A stretch of DNA of 64,000 nt, taken from the NCBI GenBank assembly GCA_944326265.1, contig CALVDE010000004.1, positions 1 through 64,000 of the forward strand. Reading direction: 5' to 3'. A program made the translations under genes and the position numbers. This stretch comes from an uncultured Bacteroidales bacterium (GTDB lineage: Bacteria; Bacteroidota; Bacteroidia; Bacteroidales; UBA932). This document shows, in pieces, positions 15,507-24,281 of this stretch. The notes beneath the pieces are model-generated. The model worked only from the letters and a program-made list of their open reading frames with translations. It did no database searches and had not been told where the DNA came from. The number at the start of each line of letters is the position of its first letter. Positions within the stretch are counted from its first letter, which is position 1.

Positions 15507-16202
15507 TTATGCAACCTCTTCAACTATAAGAAGATAGTCATTTATTTCATCTTCCGTAGGATTGAACTCTTCCACAAAATCAAGCCAAGTTTTATGTCCA
15601 AGATGAGGGTACATTAATACTTTTGCCCTTAAATGCTCTACATCTGCCAATGCCATTGGGACATCATAAGATGACCAGAGTATATTCTTGTCAATAAGAC
15701 TGTTTCTATACTTTTTGAATGTGTTCTTAGATATACGAAGTGTTTCCCAGACCCTTTGGTCAGGCAAATCATATCTGAATGTGCCATTCAGGCAAAGCCC
15801 ATATAGTCCTATCATCACACCTTTCTCTTCAGGAGAAATACTCCTGTCAAAGAAAAATTCCTTTCTGATAAATCTGAAATTTTCAGTTGGATTTGGTAAG
15901 TAGAAATGATTTCTCTTTACAAGAGGTTGTTCTTGAATACATCTATGAGCAACAAATCCACTCCTTTTTAATCTCGGATAGAAATAGTTACTGATATATT
16001 CCTCTGACACACCTGTTAGGGATGATAACTGTGAAATAGTAATATCCGTGTGAAGAACATCACTATTCTTTTGATAAGAGGATGATAGATACATACCTGC
16101 AAGCAGATAGAGGTCTTTAGGCTTGAATAAGCCAGTGGCATTAATAGGGAATGGAGTATAATCTTTCCTTGCCACAATCAAACTTGGATTTCTCTCTTCC
16201 AT
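15507..16202 (-). CDS. Winged-helix replication/regulatory protein of element 1
   Basis: A 231-residue protein. An N-terminal winged-helix pattern (DLYLLAGMYLSSSYQKN, ITISQLSSLTGVSEEYISNYFYPRLKRSG) is followed by a second HTH-like block (VWETLRISKNTFKKYRNSLIDKNILW), a two-domain plan seen in replication initiators and regulators of small Bacteroidota elements. I cannot assign it to a named family. A palindrome-rich region upstream (16237-16312) is a candidate binding site. The acidic C-terminus (NPTEDEINDYLLIVEEVA) is unusual. Confidence 0.6.
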   Translation of the reverse strand: MEERNPSLIVARKDYTPFPINATGLFKPKDLYLLAGMYLSSSYQKNSDVLHTDITISQLSSLTGVSEEYISNYFYPRLKRSGFVAHRCIQEQPLVKRNHFYLPNPTENFRFIRKEFFFDRSISPEEKGVMIGLYGLCLNGTFRYDLPDQRVWETLRISKNTFKKYRNSLIDKNILWSSYDVPMALADVEHLRAKVLMYPHLGHKTWLDFVEEFNPTEDEINDYLLIVEEVA

Positions 16203-16236
16203 AACTCAATTATTTATTTGTTAAACAATAAATTAT

Positions 16237-16312
16237 GGGTCAAAAACACCACTATACTAAATACCTACCTAATACTATTAGTACTTAATTAGTATCAGGG
16301 TAACTTTGACCC
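16237..16312. promoter_or_regulatory. Palindrome cluster upstream of the HTH gene
   Basis: Contains GGGTCAAA at 16237 and its complement TTTGACCC at 16305, flanking a perfect palindrome CTAATACTATTAG (16269-16281) and a related TTAATTAGTAT half. It lies between the divergently spaced HTH gene and the integrase stop. Candidate operator, excision control site or origin. Confidence 0.45.
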
Positions 16313-16407
16313 TAAATCGGAAATAGGAAAATTTGATTGTTTGATTGAGTATTAACAGTGCAAAATTACAAAAGATTTTTGAATGACAATATTTCTGATG
16401 GATAATT

Positions 16408-17607
16408 TTACAAATTTTCCATAGCCTTGTCAATCTGACTGTTCTCAAAGCCATCCAAATAGATTTGAGTGACCTTTTCTGAACTGTGGCCTAATGATTC
16501 ACTGATGATTGATGTGGATACTCCAGCCCTCTTCAAGACAGTAGCGTAGGAATGTCTTGCAACATAGGTTGTAAGCTTGATGGGTATATGCAACTCTTCT
16601 CCAATGGCTTTCAATGCCTTGTTTACTTTTGTGATAACCTTGTGAAGCCTGTTTAATCTTTGTTGCTCTGTTTTATGCTTGGTAGTGAGGATAGGAAAAA
16701 GATATGGACTGTTTTTCTTTTCATACTCCTTCAAGACCACAATAGCCCTTTCCTGCATAGGTAGATTTATTAGTTTGGATGTCTTTCTTCTGTTGTAAAT
16801 CAATCTGTTATTCAATACATTCTTTTCTGTCAGATATGCCATATCAACAAAATTTATACCTCCCATAAAATAAGAGAATGTAAATAAATGAACCGCCAGT
16901 TTACAATAGAAGTCTTTTCCTGTGATATTGTAATTCACAACAGATAATATTTCCTCTTTGGTCAAAGCTCTTTTGGCTGTATCTTGATGAAGTTTTGATA
17001 CCTTGAACTTCTTGAATGGGTAATTTTCGGGTTTTACCAACTCCATATTCATAGCCAAGTTGAATATCATTCTGATGTTCCTGAACCTTATTCCAATGGT
17101 GTTTTCAGATTTACCCTGCTTCCTTAGCCATGTTTCATATCTTTTCAACCAATTACAATCTATGTCTGAAAAAGGAATATCCAAATGTCTGTTGAATTTA
17201 ATTAATGAATTATAGGTCTGTTGGATAGATAGTCTGTAACCTGTTCTTTTCTCTTCTTCAAGACAATGAATGTGTCGCTTGAATAATTCTCCAACTGTAA
17301 TAGTTTTGTTTAGATTAGATACTTTCTCTACAAGAGTGGTGGCAGAATACTCCTTATCTTCTGACTTCAACTCTACTATCTTGTTCTTCACTTCACTTAT
17401 CTTGTTGGCTATGAGCTTTTCAAGCAGTTCTCTATTAGGACAGGTGGATTTAGGCTGGTTCTTTTCAAAGTCCCAATGCTCTGCTTTGGTAGAAACACCA
17501 AGGTTGATATACCTTGTCTTTCTGTCTTTACATACTTTAATCTTTAGAGGTAACTCTCCATTTTTCAATGGTTTGTACTTGTAGCAAATTACATCTACTG
17601 TAGTCAT
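16408..17607 (-). CDS. Tyrosine integrase of element 1
   Basis: A 399-residue tyrosine recombinase. The N-terminal arm-binding region (DVICYKYKPLKNGELPLKIKV, the Bacteroidota Arm-DNA-bind pattern) precedes a SAM-like core-binding domain and a catalytic domain with the first Arg in the segment AVHLFTFSYFMGG, the box II YVARHSYATVL, LGHSSEKVTQIYLDGF with the nucleophilic Tyr. Start taken at MTTVDVICYKYK (17607); a longer frame reaches 17658. Its position directly beside the tRNA-Phe att site identifies it as the enzyme that inserted the element. Confidence 0.92.
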   Translation of the reverse strand: MTTVDVICYKYKPLKNGELPLKIKVCKDRKTRYINLGVSTKAEHWDFEKNQPKSTCPNRELLEKLIANKISEVKNKIVELKSEDKEYSATTLVEKVSNLNKTITVGELFKRHIHCLEEEKRTGYRLSIQQTYNSLIKFNRHLDIPFSDIDCNWLKRYETWLRKQGKSENTIGIRFRNIRMIFNLAMNMELVKPENYPFKKFKVSKLHQDTAKRALTKEEILSVVNYNITGKDFYCKLAVHLFTFSYFMGGINFVDMAYLTEKNVLNNRLIYNRRKTSKLINLPMQERAIVVLKEYEKKNSPYLFPILTTKHKTEQQRLNRLHKVITKVNKALKAIGEELHIPIKLTTYVARHSYATVLKRAGVSTSIISESLGHSSEKVTQIYLDGFENSQIDKAMENL

Positions 17608-17672
17608 TGCGGTTAAAACATTGGAGAAAACATTTCCCTGTTTTACCCTGCATTTCAACCATATTTGAGCAT

Positions 17673-17705
17673 AAAAAAAAGAGAGCTACATCGCTGTAAC
17701 TCTCT
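17673..17705 (-). terminator. Element-borne terminator for tRNA-Phe
   Basis: Stem AGAGAG / CTCTCT with TACA / TGTA inside (17680-17705) followed by eight T on the minus strand. It now terminates tRNA-Phe in place of the original terminator left at 5833-5861. Confidence 0.72.
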
Positions 17706-17708
17706 GAC

Positions 17709-17772
17709 TTTCAAGTGGTGCCACCGGGAATCGAACCAGGGACACAAGGATTTTCAGTCCTTTGCTCTACCA
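17709..17772 (-). repeat. att site inside tRNA-Phe (element copy)
   Basis: Perfect 64-bp match to 5864-5927. It provides the 3' part of the functional tRNA, so the element restores the gene it entered. Confidence 0.95.
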
Positions 17773-17788
17773 ACTGAGCTATGGCACC
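17716..17788 (-). tRNA. tRNA-Phe (GAA)
   Basis: A 73-nt cloverleaf: 5' acceptor GGTGCCA pairs with 3' TGGCACC plus discriminator A; D arm GCTCAGTTGGTAGAGC; anticodon loop CTGAAAA with anticodon GAA; T arm with GGTTCGATTCC. CCA is not encoded. It is intact, but its 3' part comes from the integrative element. Confidence 0.96.
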
Positions 17789-17806
17789 GTGTTTGATTTG
17801 GGAGTG

Positions 17807-17837
17807 CAAAAGTAAGAGTTATTTTGGATTTTGCAAA
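17807..17837 (-). promoter_or_regulatory. tRNA-Phe promoter
   Basis: On the minus strand: -33 TTTG (plus CAAA 17834-17837), a 19-bp spacer, and -7 TACTTTTG (17807-17814). The tRNA starts 18 bases downstream. Confidence 0.7.
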
Positions 17838-17948
17838 ATTTTCTACAAAAATCGGGGAAAATCGCAGAAATGCTTACCTTAGCGGTTGCACCGGCTGGGT
17901 GAGGTGTCCGTCCGAAGCACGGGCATGAGATGACAAATTATACGAGTG

Positions 17949-19955
17949 ATGAAGTACGTGGATGTGATAATACCGTTGAAGTTCAGGGATTCCGTGACCT
18001 ATTCGGTGCCGGAGTCCATAGAGGAGAGCATTGTGCCCGGAAGCATCGTGAAGGTGACGGTCGTGGGACGGTCGTATACGGCGGTGGTGCTGAGGGTAAA
18101 GGATGTGCCTGGCTTCGACCCGTCAAAGATTATCCCGCTCAGGGAAGTGGTCAATTTCCCGCCGGTAACCCAGGCCAACATGGATTTTCTGCGGCAGGTG
18201 GCCTCGTATTATATGTGCTCGCTCGGAGAAGCGTTCAGGTTTGCGGCTCCGTCTACGGTCAAGGCACTTAAGCGCGACAGGGCAAAGGGGGCGGATATTG
18301 AGGAAGCAGCCGGGAACGGCAGTGGCGGGCAGGAACCGGCCGGGACGGCTTTGCCGGTGCTGTCCGGGGAGCAGGCTAAGGCAGCGGACAGTATCAGGAA
18401 TCTGTTCTCGTCCGGGAAAAATGTCCTGCTGCACGGGGTCACAGGCTCCGGTAAGACTGAGATATACATCACTCTGGCTGACGAGTACCTGAAAAGGAAT
18501 ATGAACGTACTATACCTCGTACCCGAAATTGCATTGAGCCGGCAGATACAAAAGCGGCTGGCCGCTCACTTCGGTGACTCGCTGATTGTCTACCATTCCG
18601 GACAGACAGCCGCCCACAAACGGGACGTATACGAGAAGACCGCATGCAGCGGAAAACCGCACATAATCCTGGGACTGCGCTCTGCCCTGTTCCTTCCGTT
18701 CAGCCGGCTTGGCCTGATTGTCGTGGACGAGGAGCACGACAATTCGTACAAGCAGACCGACCAGGCTCCGCGATATCACGGCCGCGACACTGCGCTCATG
18801 CTGGGCCGCATCCATAAATGCCCGGTCCTGCTTGGATCCGCCACTCCATCATTTGAAAGCATATACAATGTCCGCAACGGCAAGCTGGGCCTGGTGCTGC
18901 TGAGCAGCCGCTACTACGGTGGAGAGGACTGCACGGTCACAGTCGTCGACATGGTCAGAGAACGGCGTAAAAGAGCTGTCAAGGGACCGTTTTCCCTGGT
19001 CCTGGTCAATGCCATCGCCCAAAGACTGGAAAGGCACGAGCAGGTGCTGGTTTTCCGCTCAAGGAGGGCATACGCCACTGCGCTGGAATGCCCCGAATGC
19101 GGCCATATACCCAAATGCCCCCGCTGCAATATTCCAATGAGCTATCACAAGTTCAACAACAGTCTCAGCTGCCACTACTGCGGTTATTCCGAGAAGGCCG
19201 TATCCGCATGTCCTGTGTGCGGCAAGGGAACCATGCGGGCTCTTGGTGACGGGACAGAGAAGATCGAGGAGGAACTGCAGGGACTGTTCCCGGGCGCAAG
19301 GATCGAGCGGTTCGACTCCGACACAGTCCGGGACAGGAAGGAAGAAGCCAGGATTCTAAGACAGTTCGCCGACGGAGACATAGACATACTGGTAGGCACA
19401 CAGATGATTTCAAAGGGTTTTGACTTCAGCCGGCTCACTCTTACCGCTGTCCTGAAGGCAGAGGCCGTGACTCAGGTCTTCGACTTCAGGGCGGACGAGA
19501 GGGCTCTCCAGCTGCTGCGCCAGCTTATGGGACGTGCCGGAAGAAGGAATGTGCCCGGAGAAATGATCGTGCAGACATCCCAGGCCGGTCATCCGGTATT
19601 CGACATGCTGCTGCACCCCGGACTTACCGACAGCAACCGCATGCTGGAAGAACGGTACGAGTTCGGATACCCTCCCTTTTCCAGAATCATCCGGCTCTCG
19701 GTCAAATCCCAGGACAAGGACAAAGCGCAGCAGAGAGCAAACGAAATCAAAAATATCGTCCGGATGGCCGGATTCAGCGACATAACCGGTCCCGCCGCAC
19801 CTCCAGTCGAAAGAAGCGCGGGGGAATTCAGGCAGCATCTGCTGATCAAGACCGACAGGAGCAGAAGCTGGGCCAGAGAAAAATCCATGCTCTACTGCTC
19901 ACTGCGCAGCATCCCGGCATCAGAACTGACAATAGACGTTGATCCAGTCTACTAA
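17949..19955 (+). CDS. priA: Primosomal protein N' (replication restart helicase PriA)
   Basis: A 668-residue superfamily 2 helicase. The N-terminal 3' DNA-binding domain (YVDVIIPLKFRDSVTYSVPE) is followed by the helicase core with LHGVTGSGKTEIY (Walker A), VVDEEHDNSYKQ (DEEH box), LGSATPSFES, and the PriA zinc-binding region with paired CxxC motifs (CPECGHIPKCPRC, CHYCG, CPVCGKG). The C-terminus holds LVGTQMISKGFDF and QLMGRAGRR. It reloads DnaB at stalled forks. The ATG at 17949 follows an in-frame GTG at 17946. Length fits the family. Confidence 0.96.
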   Translation: MKYVDVIIPLKFRDSVTYSVPESIEESIVPGSIVKVTVVGRSYTAVVLRVKDVPGFDPSKIIPLREVVNFPPVTQANMDFLRQVASYYMCSLGEAFRFAAPSTVKALKRDRAKGADIEEAAGNGSGGQEPAGTALPVLSGEQAKAADSIRNLFSSGKNVLLHGVTGSGKTEIYITLADEYLKRNMNVLYLVPEIALSRQIQKRLAAHFGDSLIVYHSGQTAAHKRDVYEKTACSGKPHIILGLRSALFLPFSRLGLIVVDEEHDNSYKQTDQAPRYHGRDTALMLGRIHKCPVLLGSATPSFESIYNVRNGKLGLVLLSSRYYGGEDCTVTVVDMVRERRKRAVKGPFSLVLVNAIAQRLERHEQVLVFRSRRAYATALECPECGHIPKCPRCNIPMSYHKFNNSLSCHYCGYSEKAVSACPVCGKGTMRALGDGTEKIEEELQGLFPGARIERFDSDTVRDRKEEARILRQFADGDIDILVGTQMISKGFDFSRLTLTAVLKAEAVTQVFDFRADERALQLLRQLMGRAGRRNVPGEMIVQTSQAGHPVFDMLLHPGLTDSNRMLEERYEFGYPPFSRIIRLSVKSQDKDKAQQRANEIKNIVRMAGFSDITGPAAPPVERSAGEFRQHLLIKTDRSRSWAREKSMLYCSLRSIPASELTIDVDPVY

Positions 19956-19987
19956 AAAAGGCCGCACCCTCCGCAGGCACGGCCTTT
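19954..19987 (-). terminator. Terminator between priA and the convergent membrane-protein gene
   Basis: Stem AAAGGCCG / CGGCCTTT (19957-19964, 19980-19987) followed on the minus strand by TTTTTT. It serves the minus-strand gene at 20020 and could weakly serve priA on the other strand. Confidence 0.7.
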
Positions 19988-20019
19988 CAAGAAGTTTTTC
20001 ACAGTTATATACTCTATAG

Positions 20020-21267
20020 TCAATTCTTCTTGCTCCTGTCTGAAACCGCACTCTTCATCTTGGCCATCAACGGAGCCCAGTTGTAGTTGCGCCTGAGACC
20101 CTGGACAGTCATGTAGAGCATCAGAATGCATGACACTATGCAGACTAAAGCGAACGCGGCGATATACAGACATGCCTTCATTATCACCACGGGAGCATTG
20201 GTTCCCGCATCGTAAGTCCTCTCGGTCCGTCCGTCGCTGTACTTCCTCACAGTCTGGATCCAGCTTATCGAGGCGGCACTGCCCAACATCATCGCCGACA
20301 GGGCGTAGGTAAACTTGCTGATGCCCCTCAAAGTGCTGGACTCGGCCCTGGTGCGGGTAATGGTGTAGCCGTAAGGACGCTCGGCGAAGATATACACCGG
20401 TATCAGAATGATGAAGAATATGTTCCAGGCCCTGACCGCCCGTTTCTCGGCCTTGGCGCTCTTGACCCACGAACCGTACTCATCCAGTGCCATCTTCTTT
20501 ATATCCTTGAAATCCATCTTATTGATCCTGTCGAACTCCTTCCTGTACTCCTTAGCATTGGCAAGGGACTTGTCCTGCTGCTCCTCCAGTCTTTTCCTGA
20601 CATCCCTCGCCTGGGCGGTATCGGCCTTGGCGGCATATTCGTCAGCAGCCTCCATCGCACTGGCATAATAGGACTTCTGCTCATAAAGAGACAAGAGTTT
20701 AAAGTTTTTAGCACTCAGATGAGCATAATTGACAAAACCGGCCGGACTGTAGAGATCATCGGGAGTAGTATCCCAATTGAGAACAGTATCAGTTTCCTCC
20801 CAGCCTTCCACTGCTGCGACCTTCTCCTGCCTGCCCTCCACGCTTTCCTGTTTCTGGTCCACTCTCCAGGAAAGGAAGATCACCGTGAGTATAACTCCGA
20901 GAATCACCTGCCACTGGAAGTTCCAGTGCCTTGTAGATGACCAGTCCAGAATCATCTCCAGATCCACAATGCAGAACTTGAAATACTGGTCATCCTTGTC
21001 CACCAGTGCCTTCTTGGCCATATTCAGCAGTTCCAGCATCCGGGCGGTCTCCTCTGCCGTCTCGGGATATGCGTCATCGATGCCTTTGGCAGTACCGGCC
21101 TGGGTTGTCACTGCCTGATAGAGGTAGCCGTAGGCCCCGGCATTAGGGCTGTCGCTCTCCGACAGACGCTTCACTTCATCGATGTCGAACGACAGATAGC
21201 CTTCGCGCATCGCTTTCTTTCTGTTCTTAGGTGCTTTTTTCTGTTTTCCGTCTTGTTTCTGTGCCAT
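20020..21267 (-). CDS. Four-span membrane protein of unknown function
   Basis: A 415-residue protein. The first 118 residues are soluble, basic then acidic. Span 1 lies near 119-135 (WQVILGVILTVIFLSW). A 130-residue charged, coiled-coil-prone loop follows (KRLEEQQDKSLANAKEYRKEFDR). Spans near 272-290 (IFFIILIPVYIFA), 315-332 (TYALSAMMLGSAASISW) and 360-385 (ACLYIAAFALVCIVSCILML) follow, then a basic tail. I do not recognise the family. Single gene with its own terminator; convergent with priA. Confidence 0.75.
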   Translation of the reverse strand: MAQKQDGKQKKAPKNRKKAMREGYLSFDIDEVKRLSESDSPNAGAYGYLYQAVTTQAGTAKGIDDAYPETAEETARMLELLNMAKKALVDKDDQYFKFCIVDLEMILDWSSTRHWNFQWQVILGVILTVIFLSWRVDQKQESVEGRQEKVAAVEGWEETDTVLNWDTTPDDLYSPAGFVNYAHLSAKNFKLLSLYEQKSYYASAMEAADEYAAKADTAQARDVRKRLEEQQDKSLANAKEYRKEFDRINKMDFKDIKKMALDEYGSWVKSAKAEKRAVRAWNIFFIILIPVYIFAERPYGYTITRTRAESSTLRGISKFTYALSAMMLGSAASISWIQTVRKYSDGRTERTYDAGTNAPVVIMKACLYIAAFALVCIVSCILMLYMTVQGLRRNYNWAPLMAKMKSAVSDRSKKN

Positions 21268-21421
21268 AGCTGACTGGTATTAGGTTAATAATATTTACAG
21301 CATCAAATATAAGGCATCTTCGCAAGACCGGCGGGTCATCCTGACAATAAAACAGGTCAATGGTTAAACAGACCGGACCATCAGCTCCGGTCAATACGTA
21401 AAACTCATGTCAAAGCATACA

Positions 21422-22456
21422 TCAGCAGCCCCTGAGGCCCCTCTCGCGGTACTGCTGCGGAGACATCCCGTGCTTCTTGGAAAAAGCGCGCCGGAAAGTG
21501 GAGACCGAGTTGAAACCGGACATCTCGGCCAGCTGCTCGACAGACCAGCGGAATGACGGCTCGGCGAGCAGCCTCTCTGCCTCGGAGATCCGGTGCGAGT
21601 TGATGTAGTCGTAGAACGTCATGCCCACTTCCTGGTTGAGATAATTGGAAAGCGTAGTCCTGTTGGTCCCCAGCTCCGCCGCCAGTTCCGAAAGGGTCAG
21701 ACGCGGAGAATGGATGAAATATCCGTTCGAGGCCAGCTCGCTCAGTTTCCTGGAGAAGTTCCACGAGACGGCCATGGGCTGTACCGGTTCTGCCAAGGTC
21801 TCCTGTCCGCCCTGAGGCTCGAAATAATAAGTATGGTAGGCGACTATTCCCCAGCTTACAGACAGCGTGGTATAATAGACCGCGTCCAGAATATAGTCCA
21901 GCCTGGCCGACAATAGCGTCCACAGCACCAGATTGGGCAGGAACAGGGCTATGCTCACCCACATCCAGCGGATATCCATGTGAGTGATGTCCGAGCAGTT
22001 GTCCAGAAGCCTGCGCCTGTACTTTATGGTCATCCTCAGCACCACGCACATGCATACTGCGGAGAATACCGAGGCGAAGAGAATCTGCAGGCCGAACATC
22101 CAGTCATACGGCCATAAGGCATACAGTACGGTCATGCTGACAAACGGCAAGAACATAGACAGAAGCTTAGGCGCGTTCATGCGGCCGGGAGAGATAACCT
22201 CGAAAGCATAGACAACATAGAGAGGGACCGCCCAGTTGTCCACAGAGAGAAGGACTCTGTATGTGTGCTCGTCCGAAGCGACTAACGGATTAAAATACAG
22301 AATATCCTTGACCAGATAGACCGCATACACCGCCAGAATCAGTCCGGTAATCACTCTCAGCCTGTTTTTCCTGAACACACCCAGAAAAAGAGCTGCGGTC
22401 AGCCCGAAAAGACCGGCAGCGATACCGTTGATCATCACTGTTACATACTCTAGCAT
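21422..22456 (-). CDS. Membrane-anchored AraC-family regulator
   Basis: A 344-residue protein. Residues 1-210 carry about six or seven membrane spans (GIAAGLFGLTAALFLGVF, VITGLILAVYAVYLVKDI and others). The C-terminal 110 residues are an AraC-type double helix-turn-helix: LTLSELAAELGTNRTTLSNYLN and WSVEQLAEMSGFNSVSTFRRAF with the conserved KKHGMSPQQYR end. This 7TM-like/AraC fusion is common in Bacteroidota. It probably senses an envelope signal and binds DNA directly; targets unknown. Followed 9 bases before by the lipid-kinase gene stop, so the two may share a transcript. Confidence 0.88.
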   Translation of the reverse strand: MLEYVTVMINGIAAGLFGLTAALFLGVFRKNRLRVITGLILAVYAVYLVKDILYFNPLVASDEHTYRVLLSVDNWAVPLYVVYAFEVISPGRMNAPKLLSMFLPFVSMTVLYALWPYDWMFGLQILFASVFSAVCMCVVLRMTIKYRRRLLDNCSDITHMDIRWMWVSIALFLPNLVLWTLLSARLDYILDAVYYTTLSVSWGIVAYHTYYFEPQGGQETLAEPVQPMAVSWNFSRKLSELASNGYFIHSPRLTLSELAAELGTNRTTLSNYLNQEVGMTFYDYINSHRISEAERLLAEPSFRWSVEQLAEMSGFNSVSTFRRAFSKKHGMSPQQYRERGLRGC

Positions 22457-22465
22457 ATTCCCCGA

Positions 22466-23407
22466 CTATTTAAAATCCCTTCCTACCACCACCCTGAGAA
22501 TCCTGGGCATGACCTCCAGGCTCATCGGAGTGGTCCCTACCACCTCTCCGTCAATCTCCACCCTGTCAGGTCTCCGGGAGATTACACAGACCCTCGAAGC
22601 CATTGTGTGGGAGACCTCCCTGATTCCGTATATCGTCCCTTTGAAAAGTCGCTTGAACAGCAGCAGGAACTTGATTTTAGATACCTTGCGGGCCACCATG
22701 ACATTGACCAGCCCGTCGTCCGCCACGGCATCAGGAACCTGCATCATGCCGCCGCCGCTGTACTTGCCTATCCCGAAACCTGTCGAGAACATCCTGTCCG
22801 AGAAATAGCTCCTGCCGTCCACCACCACCTTTGTCCGGTTGCTCCGCCTACCGACAAGAGCCCTGAAAGCAGCCTTCACATACGCCAGGTCCCCGGACCG
22901 GTCCTTGTTTTTAGCCTGGTTGCAGTAATGGCATATATTCGCGTCCAGACCCACTCCGGCCACATTGACCATGTATCTGGAATTCCTTACACCGGCCTGC
23001 ACGTACTCGACCCGGCACACATCCTGCAGAATTGTCCTGCCTTCAAGTATAGTGTCCACCGCCCTGCCGTAGTCCTTGGGAATCCTGTACATCCTGGACC
23101 AGTCATTGGCAGAGCCGGCAGGAAGCACAGCCAGAGTAACCTCGCTTACCGGCACCTCCTTCTGATAAAGCAGACCGTTGACAATCTCATGCAGAGTACC
23201 GTCCCCTCCTACGGAAATTATCCTGCGGAAACCTCTCTTAAGAGCATATATCACCAGCTCAACAGCATGGTATCTGTGAGTAGTAAACATCTCCTCAAAC
23301 CGTACTCCTCTGTTTCTCAGCATGTTCGATAAAAGAGGCCACTCTGTCGCCACTTTTCCGCCTCCCGCATTGGGATTGATAACCGCCAGCCACGTATTGT
23401 CTGTCAT
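22466..23407 (-). CDS. Diacylglycerol/lipid kinase family protein
   Basis: A 313-residue protein of the DgkB/YegS/sphingosine-kinase family. The nucleotide-binding start is LAVINPNAGGGK, the signature is IISVGGDGTLHEIVNGLL, and GSANDW follows; the C-terminal beta domain is complete (VEIDGEVVGTTPMSLEVMP). It phosphorylates a membrane lipid, most likely diacylglycerol or a sphingolipid (Bacteroidota make sphingolipids). It is divergent from parA. Confidence 0.9.
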   Translation of the reverse strand: MTDNTWLAVINPNAGGGKVATEWPLLSNMLRNRGVRFEEMFTTHRYHAVELVIYALKRGFRRIISVGGDGTLHEIVNGLLYQKEVPVSEVTLAVLPAGSANDWSRMYRIPKDYGRAVDTILEGRTILQDVCRVEYVQAGVRNSRYMVNVAGVGLDANICHYCNQAKNKDRSGDLAYVKAAFRALVGRRSNRTKVVVDGRSYFSDRMFSTGFGIGKYSGGGMMQVPDAVADDGLVNVMVARKVSKIKFLLLFKRLFKGTIYGIREVSHTMASRVCVISRRPDRVEIDGEVVGTTPMSLEVMPRILRVVVGRDFK

Positions 23408-23467
23408 CTGTGTTGAAAAAATTTTCGCGAAAATAATATTAATTATCGGTTGGATGAAAAGAATTTC

Positions 23468-23475
23468 TAATTTTG
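23468..23475 (+). promoter_or_regulatory. -7 box of the parA operon
   Basis: TAATTTTG matches TAnnTTTG, 22 bases upstream of the parA ATG. Confidence 0.6.
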
Positions 23476-23497
23476 CAGATTAGCTTAAAGTATCAAT

Positions 23498-24262
23498 ATG
23501 GGTAAAATCATTGCTATTGCAAACCAGAAAGGAGGAGTAGGAAAGACTACTACAGCCATCAACCTGGCGGCCTCGCTGGCTGTGCTGGAGAAAAAGACAC
23601 TTCTGATCGACGCTGATCCGCAGGCCAATGCCACATCCGGTCTCAACTTCGACCCGGAGTCCAACAAGGGGAAAACTCTGTACGAAGTACTCATAGGACA
23701 GGAAAACATGTCCGATGTAATCCTGGATACGGACATCAAGGACCTCAAGATTGTCCCCTCGCACATCAATCTGGTCGGAGCCGAGATCGAACTCATAAAC
23801 ATGAACGACAAGGAACTGGCAATGAGACGCGCCCTGAACGGAGTGGCTGACCGGTTCGAGTACATTATAATAGACAGCTCGCCCTCCCTCGGATTGATTA
23901 CGGTGAACGGACTTACGGCCGCCAATTCCGTGATCATCCCGGTACAGACGGAGTTCTTCGCGCTGGAAGGTCTTGGGAAACTGCTCAATACCATAAAACT
24001 CATCCAGTCAAGGCTCAATCCAGGACTCAGGATAGAAGGATTCCTTCTCACCATGTACGACAGCCGTCTTAGACTGGCCAACCAGGTGGTAGAGGACGTG
24101 CGCCATCATTTCGGAGACATGGTCTTCAACACCATTATCCAGCGCAACGTCCGTCTGAGCGAGGCTCCCTCGCACGGCAAGCCGGTAATCCTGTACGACG
24201 CCATCTCCGCCGGCACCAACAACTACCTGAACCTTGCCAGGGAGATAATATCCAGAAACTGA
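23498..24262 (+). CDS. parA: Chromosome-partitioning ATPase ParA (Soj)
   Basis: A 254-residue deviant-Walker ATPase. The P loop is NQKGGVGKTTTAINLAASLA with the signature lysine; ADPQANATSGL and IIDSSPSLGLITVN follow. It drives segregation of ParB-bound origin regions. It heads parA-parB and runs on into DUF5683 and mltD with small gaps, a familiar Bacteroidota order. Confidence 0.96.
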   Translation: MGKIIAIANQKGGVGKTTTAINLAASLAVLEKKTLLIDADPQANATSGLNFDPESNKGKTLYEVLIGQENMSDVILDTDIKDLKIVPSHINLVGAEIELINMNDKELAMRRALNGVADRFEYIIIDSSPSLGLITVNGLTAANSVIIPVQTEFFALEGLGKLLNTIKLIQSRLNPGLRIEGFLLTMYDSRLRLANQVVEDVRHHFGDMVFNTIIQRNVRLSEAPSHGKPVILYDAISAGTNNYLNLAREIISRN

Positions 24263-24281
24263 CTATTATTCACACAGAGAC

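Larger units (their letters stand above)
5864..17772. mobile_element. Integrative element 1, inserted in tRNA-Phe
   Basis: Bounded by perfect 64-bp direct repeats (5864-5927 and 17709-17772), one inside an intact tRNA-Phe; repeat-to-repeat distance is 11,845 bp. A tyrosine integrase points away from the tRNA at that end. The interior is clearly richer in A and T than the flanks. Contents from the integrase end: HTH protein, small protein, RecA-fold ATPase, DUF3871 protein, LRR/lipoprotein/retropepsin operon split by an IS1595-family transposon, and a HEPN-MNT pair at the far end. No relaxase, coupling protein, capsid or terminase gene is visible, so it is a small island mobilised by others, or a defective one. 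Confidence 0.93.
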
